64,000 nucleotides of DNA from Pseudocercospora fijiensis CIRAD86. Taxonomy: Eukaryota; Ascomycota; Dothideomycetes; Mycosphaerellales; Mycosphaerellaceae. The stretch lies in NCBI RefSeq assembly GCF_000340215.1, contig NW_006921532.1, forward strand, positions 1,839,337-1,903,336. The letters run 5' to 3'. A program made the translations under genes and the position numbers. The stretch's first letter is position 1; every line of letters starts with the position of its first letter. Of the stretch, positions 44,140-54,272 are shown piece by piece. The notes beneath the pieces are model-generated. The model did no database searches, had not been told where the DNA came from, and worked only from the letters and a program-made list of their open reading frames with translations.

Positions 44140-45319
44140 ATGGCCGACCTGGACACCTACGACGCTGACCAGCGCACCTACGAAGGTATGTCTGCTTGCG
44201 TGTTCGGGACTCTCAAACTTGCAAGGCAACAGCGGCCTCACAGCGTTTGCGGCATCCGTCGCATCGAGCACAAAAACGAGAGCACGCGAACTTAGCACAA
44301 AGCTCACTTCACTAACAATCAACGAACGCACAGATGATCGAGATTATCCACCACGCGACCGCTCTCGCTCTCCAGAGCGTGACCGTGATGGCGATGTCCG
44401 CGTTCGCGACGAGCCAGCAAACGGCCGCGACGACCGGTAAGCACGAGCTCTCCTTTTCACCACACACAACGCTTACATTTGACACAGCGGTCATCAGGCG
44501 AGCAGAAACGGCGGCGGCGGCGGAGACGATGAATCCGTTAATCCTGGCTCCAACCTCTTCGTGACAGGCATTCATCCGAAGTTGAGCGAGGAAGAAGTCT
44601 CTCGTCTCTTCGAGAAGTACGGACAAGTCGAGAAATGCAACATCATGCGCGATCCACACACCCGCGAGAGCCGCGGCTTTGGCTTCGTGAAGATGGTCAC
44701 TGCAGAAGAAGCGGACGCCGCAAAAGAAGCTCTTCAGGGCGAGATCTACGAAGGCCGCACCTTGAGCATCGAGAAGGCTCGTCGTGCTCGTCCACGCACT
44801 CCAACTCCCGGAAAATACTTCGGACCACCAAAGCGAGGTTAGTCACACATTCTCCTGGACCATTGCTGGCCACAGTTACCCCGCCCTGGATTTGCTAACT
44901 TCTTCGAACAGATGACCGTCGACCACCACGCGGTGGAGGTGGCTTCCGCGGCGGCGATCGCTACTATGATGTATGTGCCATTCTGATCTGTCCCTCTTAT
45001 TTAACGCCTGGCTAACCTTTGACAGGACCGTGGATATGGCCGGCGTGACGACTACCGCGGTGGCGGCGGATATCGTGACCGCTACGACGACCGTGGCTAT
45101 GGACGTCGTGATGACTATGCTTCTCGAGACCGCTACCGTGATGACCGCTATGGAGACCGCCGCGGCGGTGGCGGCTATGGCGGTGCCGGTGGCTACGATC
45201 GCCCACCACGTGGTCCACCTGCTGACGGTGCCGGTGCCGGTGCTTACGGAGACTCAAGCTCTACCCGTGAGCCTCCGCCATCTCGCAGCTACGGAGACGA
45301 TCGCCGTCGCTACGACTAA
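44140..45319 (+). CDS. Tra2-like SR protein: one RRM with RS and RGG/RDY-rich arms
   Basis: Five exons: 44140-44185, 44334-44436, 44488-44837, 44912-44970 and 45026-45319 (283 aa). Donors are GTATGT, GTAAGC, GTTAGT and GTATGT; all junctions keep the frame. An N-terminal arm rich in RD/RS (YPPRDRSRSPERDRDG) precedes one RRM at about residues 69-145, with RNP2 LFVTGI and RNP1 RGFGFVKM. After a TPTPGKYFGPPKR linker, typical of transformer-2 proteins, the C-terminus is Gly/Arg/Tyr/Asp-rich (DDYRGGGGYRDRYDD). It probably binds pre-mRNA exonic enhancers in the nucleus. The 148-nt first intron is longer than most here and could be regulatory. Confidence 0.9.
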
Positions 45320-46834
45320 ACCACGAGCAGGCGCAGGTATAGTGCTTGCGATTGGGAACTAACGAACAGGCGTCACGGAGCAAAATTTGCGGTCTTTACA
45401 GCATGAAAGTCACTACTAGTCAGACTGCATCCGAGGAGTTCCTGCTGGAGTCGTCGGCACATCCATGTAACACTACTACAACTTCCTTTCCCCCTGGTGC
45501 GACTTCTGAATGTGTTATTAGCGGCGGGCATCAAAAAAAGGGCATGTCGACGCTTTCCGGCAAGCAATCAGTGAACCAATCTGGTTCATTCGATAATCTC
45601 TCTCGAAGCCACTCTCTGCCAGCAAATTTCGGCAATCAGTATACAGGATCAGACACCAGCTTTCCTACTGCACTATCATCTCGGCTCGCCGTCGTCGACT
45701 TAATCCTCTCCAAGGTACAAGGCAATTACTGTTCGGGAGGCGTCGCATCTTCTGCGACTCATCCGAGCAGTCCGACTTTATGACCATCGTCCTCCATTTG
45801 AAGCAACATCACTACGTGACCATCACCATTAGCACTATTTTCGCACAGTCTCGCCTCGACGTCAACTAAACAGCATCATCGTCATCATCATCATGAGCAG
45901 TCCGTTCCGATAGTTCCCGATCCAGCAGCATGCTCATCCGTTCGACGCGTCTCGCACATGTACGCCTTGTCCGCACTGTCGCCCTCACGGTCTTGACCGC
46001 AACACGTTCGAACAAAGACTATCTCGCGGCTGTGGCCGACAGGACCCTCATCATGATCACAGCGGCAACTGGTCAAGCTTACATTCCAGCCCGCCTCCCC
46101 CTTAGCCCTTGCTTACAGATCTTATGCTGACCCCTTTCAGCAGATGTGACCTCGTAGACAGCTTGGGAGACATCGGCATTGTCGCTTCACGACCTCACTG
46201 CGCTGCTTCTTGTAGTGCGCTGTTGAACACATACTTACATTCGTGTTGTGGAAGAAGGCTGCGCAGCCGTAGCTCGCCTGAGAATGTGCGTGGCTTTGCT
46301 ACTTTCTGAGGACAAAATTGGTCCGGAGAGAAGTACTAGAGGTAGGTCGGCACAGCAGAGCAATCAGCCTTCTCCACCATGGCTCATGTCATGCCAAGTT
46401 GAGCAAGTTTCGCTTTTTATCTCCTACGTCGATGTAGCAGTAGTTAGGAGAATATCAATTTTTTGGCAACGCCTGCATTCATTGAATCAGAGACACGGTT
46501 GTCACGTCTCTACTTGAAAGCACATCTGTCCCATAGCAACACTTTCTATTCAGAATGCCTAACAATTATTCTGAGAAGCTTGGCGGGCCGGGGATCAAGC
46601 TCAAGCTCAAGCTCAAGCTCAAGCGAGCTTCAGCCCTACACTCTAGTTACGCGCGTCTCCTTCATCATCCTACGAATTACGAGTAGGGAGCATGAAATCA
46701 TGTGCTGAGTGGAGCGAGGCTTTCCCAATGGCCTCTCAGTAAGTCTGACTTGGCACAAGAACAAGCAACCCGCTAAGTACAGTACCGCAGCACTCCATCC
46801 GCTTACTGCCATTACGGCGCTGTTTCGTAAACGC
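45320..46834. other. 1.5-kb intergenic region with a TCAAGC hexamer repeat
   Basis: A 438-nt open frame at 45346-45783 directly follows the RRM gene but has biased, unstructured composition and no homology I recognise; it is probably 3' flank. Five perfect TCAAGC copies lie at 46595-46624. The rest appears non-coding and includes the upstream region of the DUF3431 gene. Confidence 0.5.
46595..46624. repeat. Five perfect TCAAGC hexamers
   Basis: Exact tandem copies of tcaagc (30 bp), about 210 bp before the DUF3431 start codon. Confidence 0.9.
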
Positions 46835-48100
46835 ATGTTCTTCCGTCGATTCCTGCCATTCTTGACCGTTGCCTGCTTGAGCTCCTTCTTTCTCGTCTCG
46901 ATCATTTACGACTTGAGCTGGAATCAAGGACTACAATTGATTGGCATCGGGTCGACGGAAGAACGTATCATAATCGGAAGCGCGAAACACGATGAAGAGG
47001 CGAAAGAGTTCAATACACCGGACGTCAATTACTCGAGCCCGTACCCCGTAGGCAAGACGAAGCCTCCTGGAAGCAATTATACCAAAGCATTGGTCATCCC
47101 AAAGTTGAAGAGCGAGGATACGAGTTGGATCGAGAAGGAGCTGGGAGATATGCTTGAAAATGGCTTGTTACGACCAGCAGTCTACACAGTCAACGACCGC
47201 AAAGCAAAACTTCACCCTCTGAAGAACAAAGGCCACGAAGTCATGGTCTATCTCTCCTACATCATCGACTTCTACGACAACCTCCCGGACGTCAGTATCT
47301 TCATGCATGCCCACCGTTTCGCTTGGCACAATATGCAACTCCTCGACGGCGACGCAGCGAAAATGGTCCGTTTCCTCTCTCCAGAAAAAGTCACAAGAGA
47401 CGGCTACATGAATCTCCGCTGCCACACCGACCCGGGTTGTCCAGACTGGTTGCATCCAGGGAATAGTAAAGAAAATCCGGACAAACCCGAAGAAATCATC
47501 CTCGCACATTCTTGGAGCGAACTCTTCCCCATCGATCCCGTTCCTACAGTCCTCGCACAACCCTGCTGTGCGCAATTCGCCGTCTCCAAAGATCGAATTC
47601 TAGCAACCAACAAGATGAGATATATTTTCATGCGAGATTGGATTATCAGGACTGATCTCCCGGATTACTTGTCTGGGAGGGTGTTTGAATATGTTTGGCA
47701 ATTCATTTTCACCAAATCTCCTATCCATTGTCCGAACGAGACGGTTTGTCATTGTGATGGGTATGGGTTGTGTTTTGAGGATTTGGAGGGGTATTTGGAG
47801 ATGAAAATGATCAAGCATGAATTGGAAGAGGATTTGAGGGTGTGGGAGGAGAAGAAGGAGGTTTTGGAGAAGAGTAAACAAGAGAGCGGTGGTGGTGGTG
47901 ATGCTTCGGGATGGAGGTTTTTGGAGACTGCCAAGGTTTCCGTGCCGGAGCCTGGGAAGGATGAGGTTTTGAGGAGGCAGATTGCGAGATTGGAGAGGAG
48001 TATGAGGGGGCTTTGGGAGGAGGCTTTTGAGAGAGGGAAGGATCCTAGGCAGAGGGCGAAGCAAGTTGGGAGGGTATGGAGGGATGGTGATGGGTATTGA
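46835..48100 (+). CDS. DUF3431-family protein, type II membrane anchored
   Basis: A single exon of 421 aa from the ATG at 46835; no earlier ATG is in frame. The N-terminal basic residues and FLPFLTVACLSSFFLVSIIY form a signal-anchor. The DUF3431 domain spans about residues 85-340, with VYTVNDRKAKLHPLKNKGHE, IIDFYDNLPDVSIFMHAHR and a cysteine-containing LRCHTDPGCPDWLHPGN. The C-terminal ~90 residues are Glu/Lys/Arg-rich and probably coiled coil. The fold resembles a glycosyltransferase-like family of unknown activity; a secretory-pathway lumenal location is inferred. The coding strand turns from C-rich to strongly G-rich near 47640. Confidence 0.85.
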   Translation: MFFRRFLPFLTVACLSSFFLVSIIYDLSWNQGLQLIGIGSTEERIIIGSAKHDEEAKEFNTPDVNYSSPYPVGKTKPPGSNYTKALVIPKLKSEDTSWIEKELGDMLENGLLRPAVYTVNDRKAKLHPLKNKGHEVMVYLSYIIDFYDNLPDVSIFMHAHRFAWHNMQLLDGDAAKMVRFLSPEKVTRDGYMNLRCHTDPGCPDWLHPGNSKENPDKPEEIILAHSWSELFPIDPVPTVLAQPCCAQFAVSKDRILATNKMRYIFMRDWIIRTDLPDYLSGRVFEYVWQFIFTKSPIHCPNETVCHCDGYGLCFEDLEGYLEMKMIKHELEEDLRVWEEKKEVLEKSKQESGGGGDASGWRFLETAKVSVPEPGKDEVLRRQIARLERSMRGLWEEAFERGKDPRQRAKQVGRVWRDGDGY

Positions 48101-48167
48101 GGATGTGCCTTGGTTGATGATTGTGAGGCTATAGATTTAGATTTCTCCAAACGTGCTGTCGTGACGA

Positions 48168-49949
48168 TCATTCTTGACATTGTGCTCCAGCACTATCTCT
48201 CAAAGGACCCCAATCTCGCTGATCTGCAGGCTGGACCTCGACCAACATATTCAGTCCCATAGCTTGATGTAGCACAACACCACAATGTAGTAGCCAAAGA
48301 CCAATATTCTCGGCCTTGAACCTGAGCACAACATATTCCTTACCAGGCACGTAGACCGTGTCCTTCCGGAGCGGTCTCTCCAAGCTCAGAGAATTCTTCC
48401 CCAGAACATAGAAGCTGTGTCCATGGAGATGAAAAGAGTGACCGACTCGATCCTCGTTATGGATGATGAGGTCTATCCATTGACCTTGCTGTACAGATAC
48501 GATGAGAGGTGGAGGTTCTGTAGGCCGCGCAGAGGTCGGAAGAGCTAGTAATGGTGGTCCTGTCGATGCTGGAGTCCAGGATGTCTGGTTAAAGGTACCT
48601 CGAGGCCGGTAGTCGTATTCTTTAGGGTAGCTGGTATTCGTGTACAGGACAATTGTCTGCTCTGCTGCCTTTGGTAAAGGTTCTGGAGGTCCGTTGCTGG
48701 CATTTGCGGTCGCAAGATCGATCCAGCTTACCCGGGTAGCGTCAACTTTCACCCCGGTCTTTGTTTCTGAAGCAGATAGTCCTTCAAAGTCCAGTGGCAT
48801 TGCAATCGGAAACTGCTGTGATGTAGTCAAAGCCAGATTTGGAAAGTCGAGGTGTTCCTGGTCAAGAGTGATCGTTATCCAAGCAGAGGTGTGCTCTTCA
48901 GTCCTTTCCACGAGGACATCTACTCGCTCGCCTGGGTATAGGATACCGATGCCACTTGATGATACATGATAAACCTCCTGGCCTCCCTCAATTTCGAGGA
49001 GTGTCATGGTGTAACCGCTCATCGAAATTGAAATGCCAGTCAACGTGCCTGTGTTGACAATACGTAATCTGCTTCGTCCTTCGATCGATAAATATGGTAC
49101 TTTCGAGTCCTCACAATCCACTGGTCGATTTGGCAACGCCATGGAGCATGCGAAGAATCCTTGGCCATTCATGAGCATAGAGTCTGGCGACGGTTCCGCC
49201 CCGAACTTCAGGAAGTCTTTCGCACGCCGATGATGATACCAGTCGCCGACCATCAAGAGCTGCTCAAATGCGTGATCAGCACCACCTTCGCTGTCGGAGC
49301 TTGATGGCTTGTGAACAATGAGTGCTCCGAATAATCCTTCGCTGCGTTGATCTCCATACCACCAATATGTACCAGGATTTGACACGTTGAATCGATACGT
49401 GAAGTTGCGTGCGGGCATGATGCTACACTGCGAGATTCCAGCAACGCCATACATATCTGTGCTAACATGCAGACCATGCCAATGGATTGCCAGGCCGTCA
49501 GACGAGTTGCTAAGCACATTGCGAACAACGATTTTCAACTCGTCACCTTGACGACTCTCAATCGTCGGGCCTGGGAAGGCGCCATTGACAAGATACACTT
49601 CCTTCGCCACGCCATCCGGACGAATGATAGCCCTCGTGATATTCCATTCAAGCTCAATCGTTCTTGCTTCGCGTAAGATATGCTCTTCCGGATGTAAATT
49701 TATCGTGGCATCGTTCGGTCTCGGTGTATGAGTCGGGTGCGCAACAGGTCCATGTCCAAAATCGAATTTCATAGAAGGCCTAACTCCAGCGTCCAGTTCG
49801 TCTTGACTCCAAGCTTCGTCGAAATGAGTCCCTGAAGAGAAAAAGAAGTATGCAATCATAGTCAGCAAAGCCGCGGCAGCAAGTAACGATAGCCTCCATT
49901 TCTGCCCTTCTCTGCCATTTTCCATGGCCCAGACAATCACATCGTGCAT
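48168..49949 (-). CDS. Multicopper-oxidase-family protein with altered copper sites
   Basis: A single exon of 593 aa from the ATG at 49949; ATG 49925 is an alternative. A signal-anchor (LSLLAAAALLTMIAYFFF, residues ~20-37) precedes three cupredoxin domains. Copper motif 1 is intact (IHWHGLH, ~156). At motif 2, where laccases have W-Y-H-S-H, this protein has WWYGDQ. Motif 3 is intact (HSFHLHGHSF, ~506). Motif 4 reads LLHCGVVLHQAMGLNM, with Gly for the second His of HCH. The T1 ligands (His, Cys, His, possible Met) seem present, while three type-3 ligands are missing. Oxygen reduction is therefore doubtful, although sequence elsewhere is well conserved. The fold is certain; catalytic function is not. 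Confidence 0.88.
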   Translation of the reverse strand: MHDVIVWAMENGREGQKWRLSLLAAAALLTMIAYFFFSSGTHFDEAWSQDELDAGVRPSMKFDFGHGPVAHPTHTPRPNDATINLHPEEHILREARTIELEWNITRAIIRPDGVAKEVYLVNGAFPGPTIESRQGDELKIVVRNVLSNSSDGLAIHWHGLHVSTDMYGVAGISQCSIMPARNFTYRFNVSNPGTYWWYGDQRSEGLFGALIVHKPSSSDSEGGADHAFEQLLMVGDWYHHRRAKDFLKFGAEPSPDSMLMNGQGFFACSMALPNRPVDCEDSKVPYLSIEGRSRLRIVNTGTLTGISISMSGYTMTLLEIEGGQEVYHVSSSGIGILYPGERVDVLVERTEEHTSAWITITLDQEHLDFPNLALTTSQQFPIAMPLDFEGLSASETKTGVKVDATRVSWIDLATANASNGPPEPLPKAAEQTIVLYTNTSYPKEYDYRPRGTFNQTSWTPASTGPPLLALPTSARPTEPPPLIVSVQQGQWIDLIIHNEDRVGHSFHLHGHSFYVLGKNSLSLERPLRKDTVYVPGKEYVVLRFKAENIGLWLLHCGVVLHQAMGLNMLVEVQPADQRDWGPLRDSAGAQCQE

Positions 49950-50226
49950 GGAGTCATGACAATTGTATAGGAGTGATGTGATGGAAAAGCGTTGTGAGGC
50001 ATACCACTTCGGACTGGCAAGTGGCGAGCCGATTGGTACTGGGTTACACGCCAGCTGAAAGCAGTATGCGTCTTGCTCCTTCCGTGCGAGCACTACTCAG
50101 CGTCGCATGCAGGTAGTTTTCGTGCGCATTGCGACGATCTGACGTTCGACCGTGACACATCAGCTGTTCTGTGCAAGACTAATGCCGCATATACGATTTG
50201 CAGTTCCTTCGCACTGACAACTCCAC
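49950..50226. other. Short gap between two minus-strand genes
   Basis: It contains the promoter of the multicopper-oxidase gene. Nothing else seen. Confidence 0.4.
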
Positions 50227-51754
50227 TTATTTCGGAGGCAGGATTCTTCCTCGACACTCGCCAAAGCCAAGCACAACATTACCGTTGCCATCTTCACACC
50301 AGCCTTCAAGGATGATCTCGTCGCCATCTTCCAAATATCCTGGCTGATACGTACTGCTGACCTGTGGCATCACTTGAGTCTTCGTTCGCTCGGCTTCGTA
50401 AAGACATCCTAGTTCTGCCATCTCGCCCTTGTCATTCCGCCCGCTGCCTGAAATGGTGCCTGTACCTATCAAGTCGCCTGTTTGCATGCCGCAGCCGCTT
50501 GCGGCGTGATGCACCAATTGCTGATATGGCGTCCAGTATAGATATTTCAGGTTGCTAGTGCCAAGCACAGTCTCCTTGCCATCTCTGACAAGCTTGATCT
50601 CGAGCTTGATATCCAGAGCACCATCATCATTCGAGGGCCACGTCAAATGCGGAAACGGTTTTGGGTCTTGTGTCAGATGTGGCGTACAGCTGAATGGCTC
50701 CAATGCTTCCATGGGAACAATCCAGTTGCTGATGCTTGTGCCGAAACCCTTCGAATGAAAAGGACCGAGAGGGCGCATTTCGAAGAGCTGATGGTCTCGA
50801 GCACTCCAATCATTCAGCATTACGAAGCCGAATATGTGCTCTTTAACCTGATCGATGGGTAAAGTTTCGCCGAACTCGACCGGCTTGCTCACGAAGAAGC
50901 CCATTTCAAGCTCGAAGTCCAGCTTTTGACATGGGCCTAGCAAGCAGAAGAGATAGCGTCAGCTACGGGACATAGTTCGAAGAGCCAGGTAAGGTTCTTA
51001 CCATATTTTGGCTCGCTGTCAAGACCACCGGAGAATGCGACGTTCTTCGGCCGCCTAATGTCGCGCGGTGATGGTAGGACCGATGACACGCGCGAGTTGT
51101 ATACTGAGGGTGCATAATACCTATTGAAGGACGAAGAATCAGGATCAGTTCTAGTAAATGAAAAACTAAAGATATCTGTATGCCACGAACCAATTCTTGA
51201 AGATGTGTGCGGAGGTCAATTCGCCACTGCAATTCTTGCAGTGATCGAGGCTTGTGTAAAAGTCGCTAAAGCCACCTGGCAGCAGGAGGGAGAATGTCAG
51301 CTTTAAACATCCAATACCGCTTTTGACCCATCATTGGAATTCACACCCATTTGCATAGGCAGATGCTGTTTGGTCTCTGAGAGCGGGACAAGGCATGTCG
51401 CAGGGACTCGACCGGCTTGCAAATCTTCTTGAAGCTGCTTTCTTAAAGCCTTTCTTGTTTCCCATGATAATGATGCGAATTGATTGAGGGTGGGCTGGCA
51501 CAGTCAGAAACGAGTATATCGAACAGATAAGTTCTCTGCGCCTCAAGACTGACTTGTGCAAAAATGGTTTGAAATCGCTCGTGGCCCGATTGAATCCTAT
51601 CTAGCTTCCCAGTGCTGGCATATTGCACCAGGTCGACCGCATGATTACCAATGGCAACTGCACATCGCGGAGATGCTTCCTTCGCCGTTGAGATGACGCC
51701 GTATGGGAGATTGTGAATTGTGTAAGGCGGGCGGTCGAGAATAGGTGTGCTCAT
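50227..51754 (-). CDS. Fumarylacetoacetase homologue
   Basis: Five exons: 51754-51554, 51494-51347, 51275-51191, 51120-51002 and 50936-50227 (420 aa). Donors are GTCAGT, GTGTGA, GTTCGT and GTAAGA, and phases 0/1/2/1 rejoin the family pattern. The N-terminal SH3-like part includes FAQPTLNQFASLSWETRKAL. The hydrolase core has GGFSDFYTSLDH (Asp and general-base His), FELEMGFF (metal Glu pair), LNDWSARD (metal Asp), FHSKGFGTSIS (Lys) and GTGTISG (Thr). The region after DFYTSLDH departs from the usual NVGxMFR...YHGR sequence. Fumarylacetoacetase ends tyrosine degradation by splitting fumarylacetoacetate; here a divergent or paralogous substrate is possible. No other tyrosine-pathway gene is adjacent. 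Confidence 0.88.
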
Positions 51755-52174
51755 TTTGGATAGGCAGTCGATATGGTGCAAGCAAGATTGTTGCGTCTCC
51801 TGACGTTGCCGAAGGGAGATGTTTTAGAATATCGGCCCCGCCATGATCCACTTTGCCCTCTCAGCTAATAAGAACGACCTCTACTTCGGAGTCCGAACCT
51901 TCCTGAAACCGGCGAATCAGCATCGAGCTCACGGTCAAAGCAGCTCCTGCTATGGAGGCAGCGCAGCTTTGATGTCCATATTAATTTCATGAGCACAGTC
52001 GCTTGCCCGACCAAAGCCCAGGATCAGTGGAACCTGAGATCATCCTTATCTCTATAAGACATTCTTCCCCAGGCAAAGTCATTTGGTCTCAAAGGCACGA
52101 AGATGCGTTATGATCGCGTACGGGCCATCCGTATGAAGCCTAGGCCTCCCCTTCTTGAATTCATCTGATGCCTT
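51755..52174. other. Intergenic region, no gene seen
   Basis: It lies between two minus-strand genes and holds the promoter of the fumarylacetoacetase homologue and the 3' flank of the PIG-S gene. Confidence 0.4.
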
Positions 52175-53796
52175 TCACTTGGTCTTTTGCCTTCGCTGCC
52201 GAAATTTCTGCAGCTCTTTGAGGCTTGACATTATAAGAGGAACTGCCATGGGTCCAAGAAGCGGAACGTAAACAGCAACCTTGTGCTCATCTGGAAAGTA
52301 CACCTGACCGACCATGGACGGCTCGAAGAAAGCCTTTTCCACCTCTTCTTCAGCTGTTCTGGCATTCCTCAAAGCGCTTTGAAAGCGGCCAGAGCGCAGA
52401 TCCGAGCAAGCCTGGTCAAGCCGGTGCAGCGTCTCATCGACGGAGTTTGCAACTGAATCCGGGATTGCGATGGAGGTGAGTTTTAGTGTAAGCCTCGAGA
52501 GCGCTCCTAGTGTTGAAGAAGCAGACATGATAAGAGATGTCGCACGTTCTCTGGTAAGACTGTTGATCCTTAGGGGCAGCGATGGCGGGGAACTGGGAAC
52601 ACCTAATAGCGCAGCAATTTGATCGGCAAAGGTGAGCATGTGAGGTCGCAAGTCGTCTAGAGTCAATGTATCGCCCTTCTTCCCACTTGGATTGTGGATC
52701 TGTACTCCTCCCCATTGCGGTATGATCCAGCTGGTGCCTTTGCTCTCTGCAATTAGCAAAGGACTTTTCTCGGGTGACGGCACGTAAAGAACAAAGTTTA
52801 TGGTAGGACCAGATCCAATACTAGGGCTTAGAGGCCATTCCGCAGCATTGACGAATCCCGTAAGATCACTATATTGCAAAGTCCAGTAATTCTTCGAAGC
52901 ATCGAAGACCGGACCCGCAATTGAGGGACTGAAAGCAGCGTACAGTTGTACTTGAGTATCAATGGTGAACTTGCTGATGGGCGACAGCTGCTCGATCAGA
53001 GGCGTGATGTATTCCTTGATAGCCGCGTCAATCTCCCATGCCGAAGGTGAGGCAGTGGGCGTGAATAGCGAGAAAGTGAGGTGGTACGTCGAGGCATACT
53101 TGAAGGCGCGCGTAGTCTTCTTCTCCAACTCGTGCTGTTGCCCTTGACTGAGTTGTAGAGGAGCGACGTTTGCAGCAAATGGCGTATCCTTGATCAAGGA
53201 GGAAAGAGATGCGATCTCGTCGGTGAAGAGACGTGCCAATTCTTGCGACAGGAATCCAGCAACACTACCGAGATCTGCCAGCGAGGGTCTTGGTAGATTG
53301 AATTCCAGCTGCGATTGCCATGACTCTAACCTGATACCAGGCGTCGATGACTCGGATTTTACCACGACAGTAAGCGCATTATTTGACAACTTCACATTGT
53401 CCGCTGTCACGTGAAAGCTGTGCAGCGGCGATATCTTCTGCGCGTTGAGCATGTTCTCCGTGTGCCCAGCTAAGACGGCGGCCTCCTGAGAGTTCAGAGC
53501 CGGAGCTCTGAGGTGTATCTGCAGCGGATAGTGTGGCGTACAAGCCTGTCCTTCTCAGCAGAGCGACTTGCATGGATGTAAGATTGACCAACCTTGCCTT
53601 CAGCCCACGAGTTCATGGCTTCCAGAGGAAGAGATGAGCGATGGATTGATGTCGTCCAAGTCCAAAGTGGCAGTCCCAGCATGACCACGACCGCCCAGAA
53701 GGCCATGATTATGATGCGGCGAGTCCATATCGATGACGAGGACTCTTCGGGAGCTTGAGAGAATGCCGCCGTCGTCTTCTCGGGTTCCACGTCCAT
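52175..53796 (-). CDS. GPI17: GPI transamidase complex subunit PIG-S
   Basis: Two exons, 53796-53593 and 53545-52175 (524 aa); the 47-nt intron (GTTGGT...ACAG) joins WAEGK to ACTPHYPLQIHL in phase 0. An N-terminal membrane helix (IIIMAFWAVVVMLGLPLW) is followed by the family's WxTT..R..LP motif (TWTTSIHRSSLP). A large lumenal domain contains FHVTADNVKLSNNAL, YWTLQYSDLTGFVNAAEWPL and IPQWGGVQIHNP. A C-terminal hydrophobic segment (VYVPLLGPMAVPLIM) and short basic tail complete the two-span topology. PIG-S is part of the ER complex that transfers preassembled GPI anchors to proteins. Confidence 0.93.
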
Positions 53797-54272
53797 TTCG
53801 AAAGTCCTGTTCAATCCATCGGCATTGGCATTGGCAGGTCCAGGTGTTTGGCAAGGTCAGACGTGTCGACAAGGAAAGGAGCCGTGGAGCCATCAGCCAA
53901 TCGGCAAGCAGCAGCCACGAACCGGCTTCCACGCAACACCTTTGCTTCTGCTCCCGTCGTCTGCCACGCCTCTCCGAGCATTCGGTGGATATGCGCATGC
54001 TGAATAACGCGTCTGACGCGCTGAATCCATGCCGCGTCTTCTTCAGTCTTGGTAGGTGCGAAATCGTGACAGATTGATCTCGCGTCACTCGTATTGCGTA
54101 CTTTCCGTGTGAAACAACTACCTCTCACATGCAACCGAAACATCTCCTTCACTGCACGTGAACTTCTAGAGAAAGCTCGCGCCAGATGCGTCAGACAAGT
54201 TGCGCCTTGTTATTTAAGCTCAGACTCTTGGTCTCCACTCCCCACTTCCACCAACTTCAGAACAACCACAAC
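53797..54272. other. Divergent intergenic region
   Basis: Promoters of the PIG-S gene (minus) and the exonuclease-like gene (plus). Overlapping open frames on both strands have no protein character. Confidence 0.45.

Noticed and set aside
45346..45783. 145-aa open frame just after the RRM gene
   Set aside because: Low-complexity Ser/Thr composition, no splice partners, and position directly downstream of a stop codon suggest 3' flank.
53600..54152. Overlapping frames on both strands upstream of the PIG-S gene
   Set aside because: They lie in the divergent promoter region, overlap the PIG-S first exon in other frames and show no protein features.
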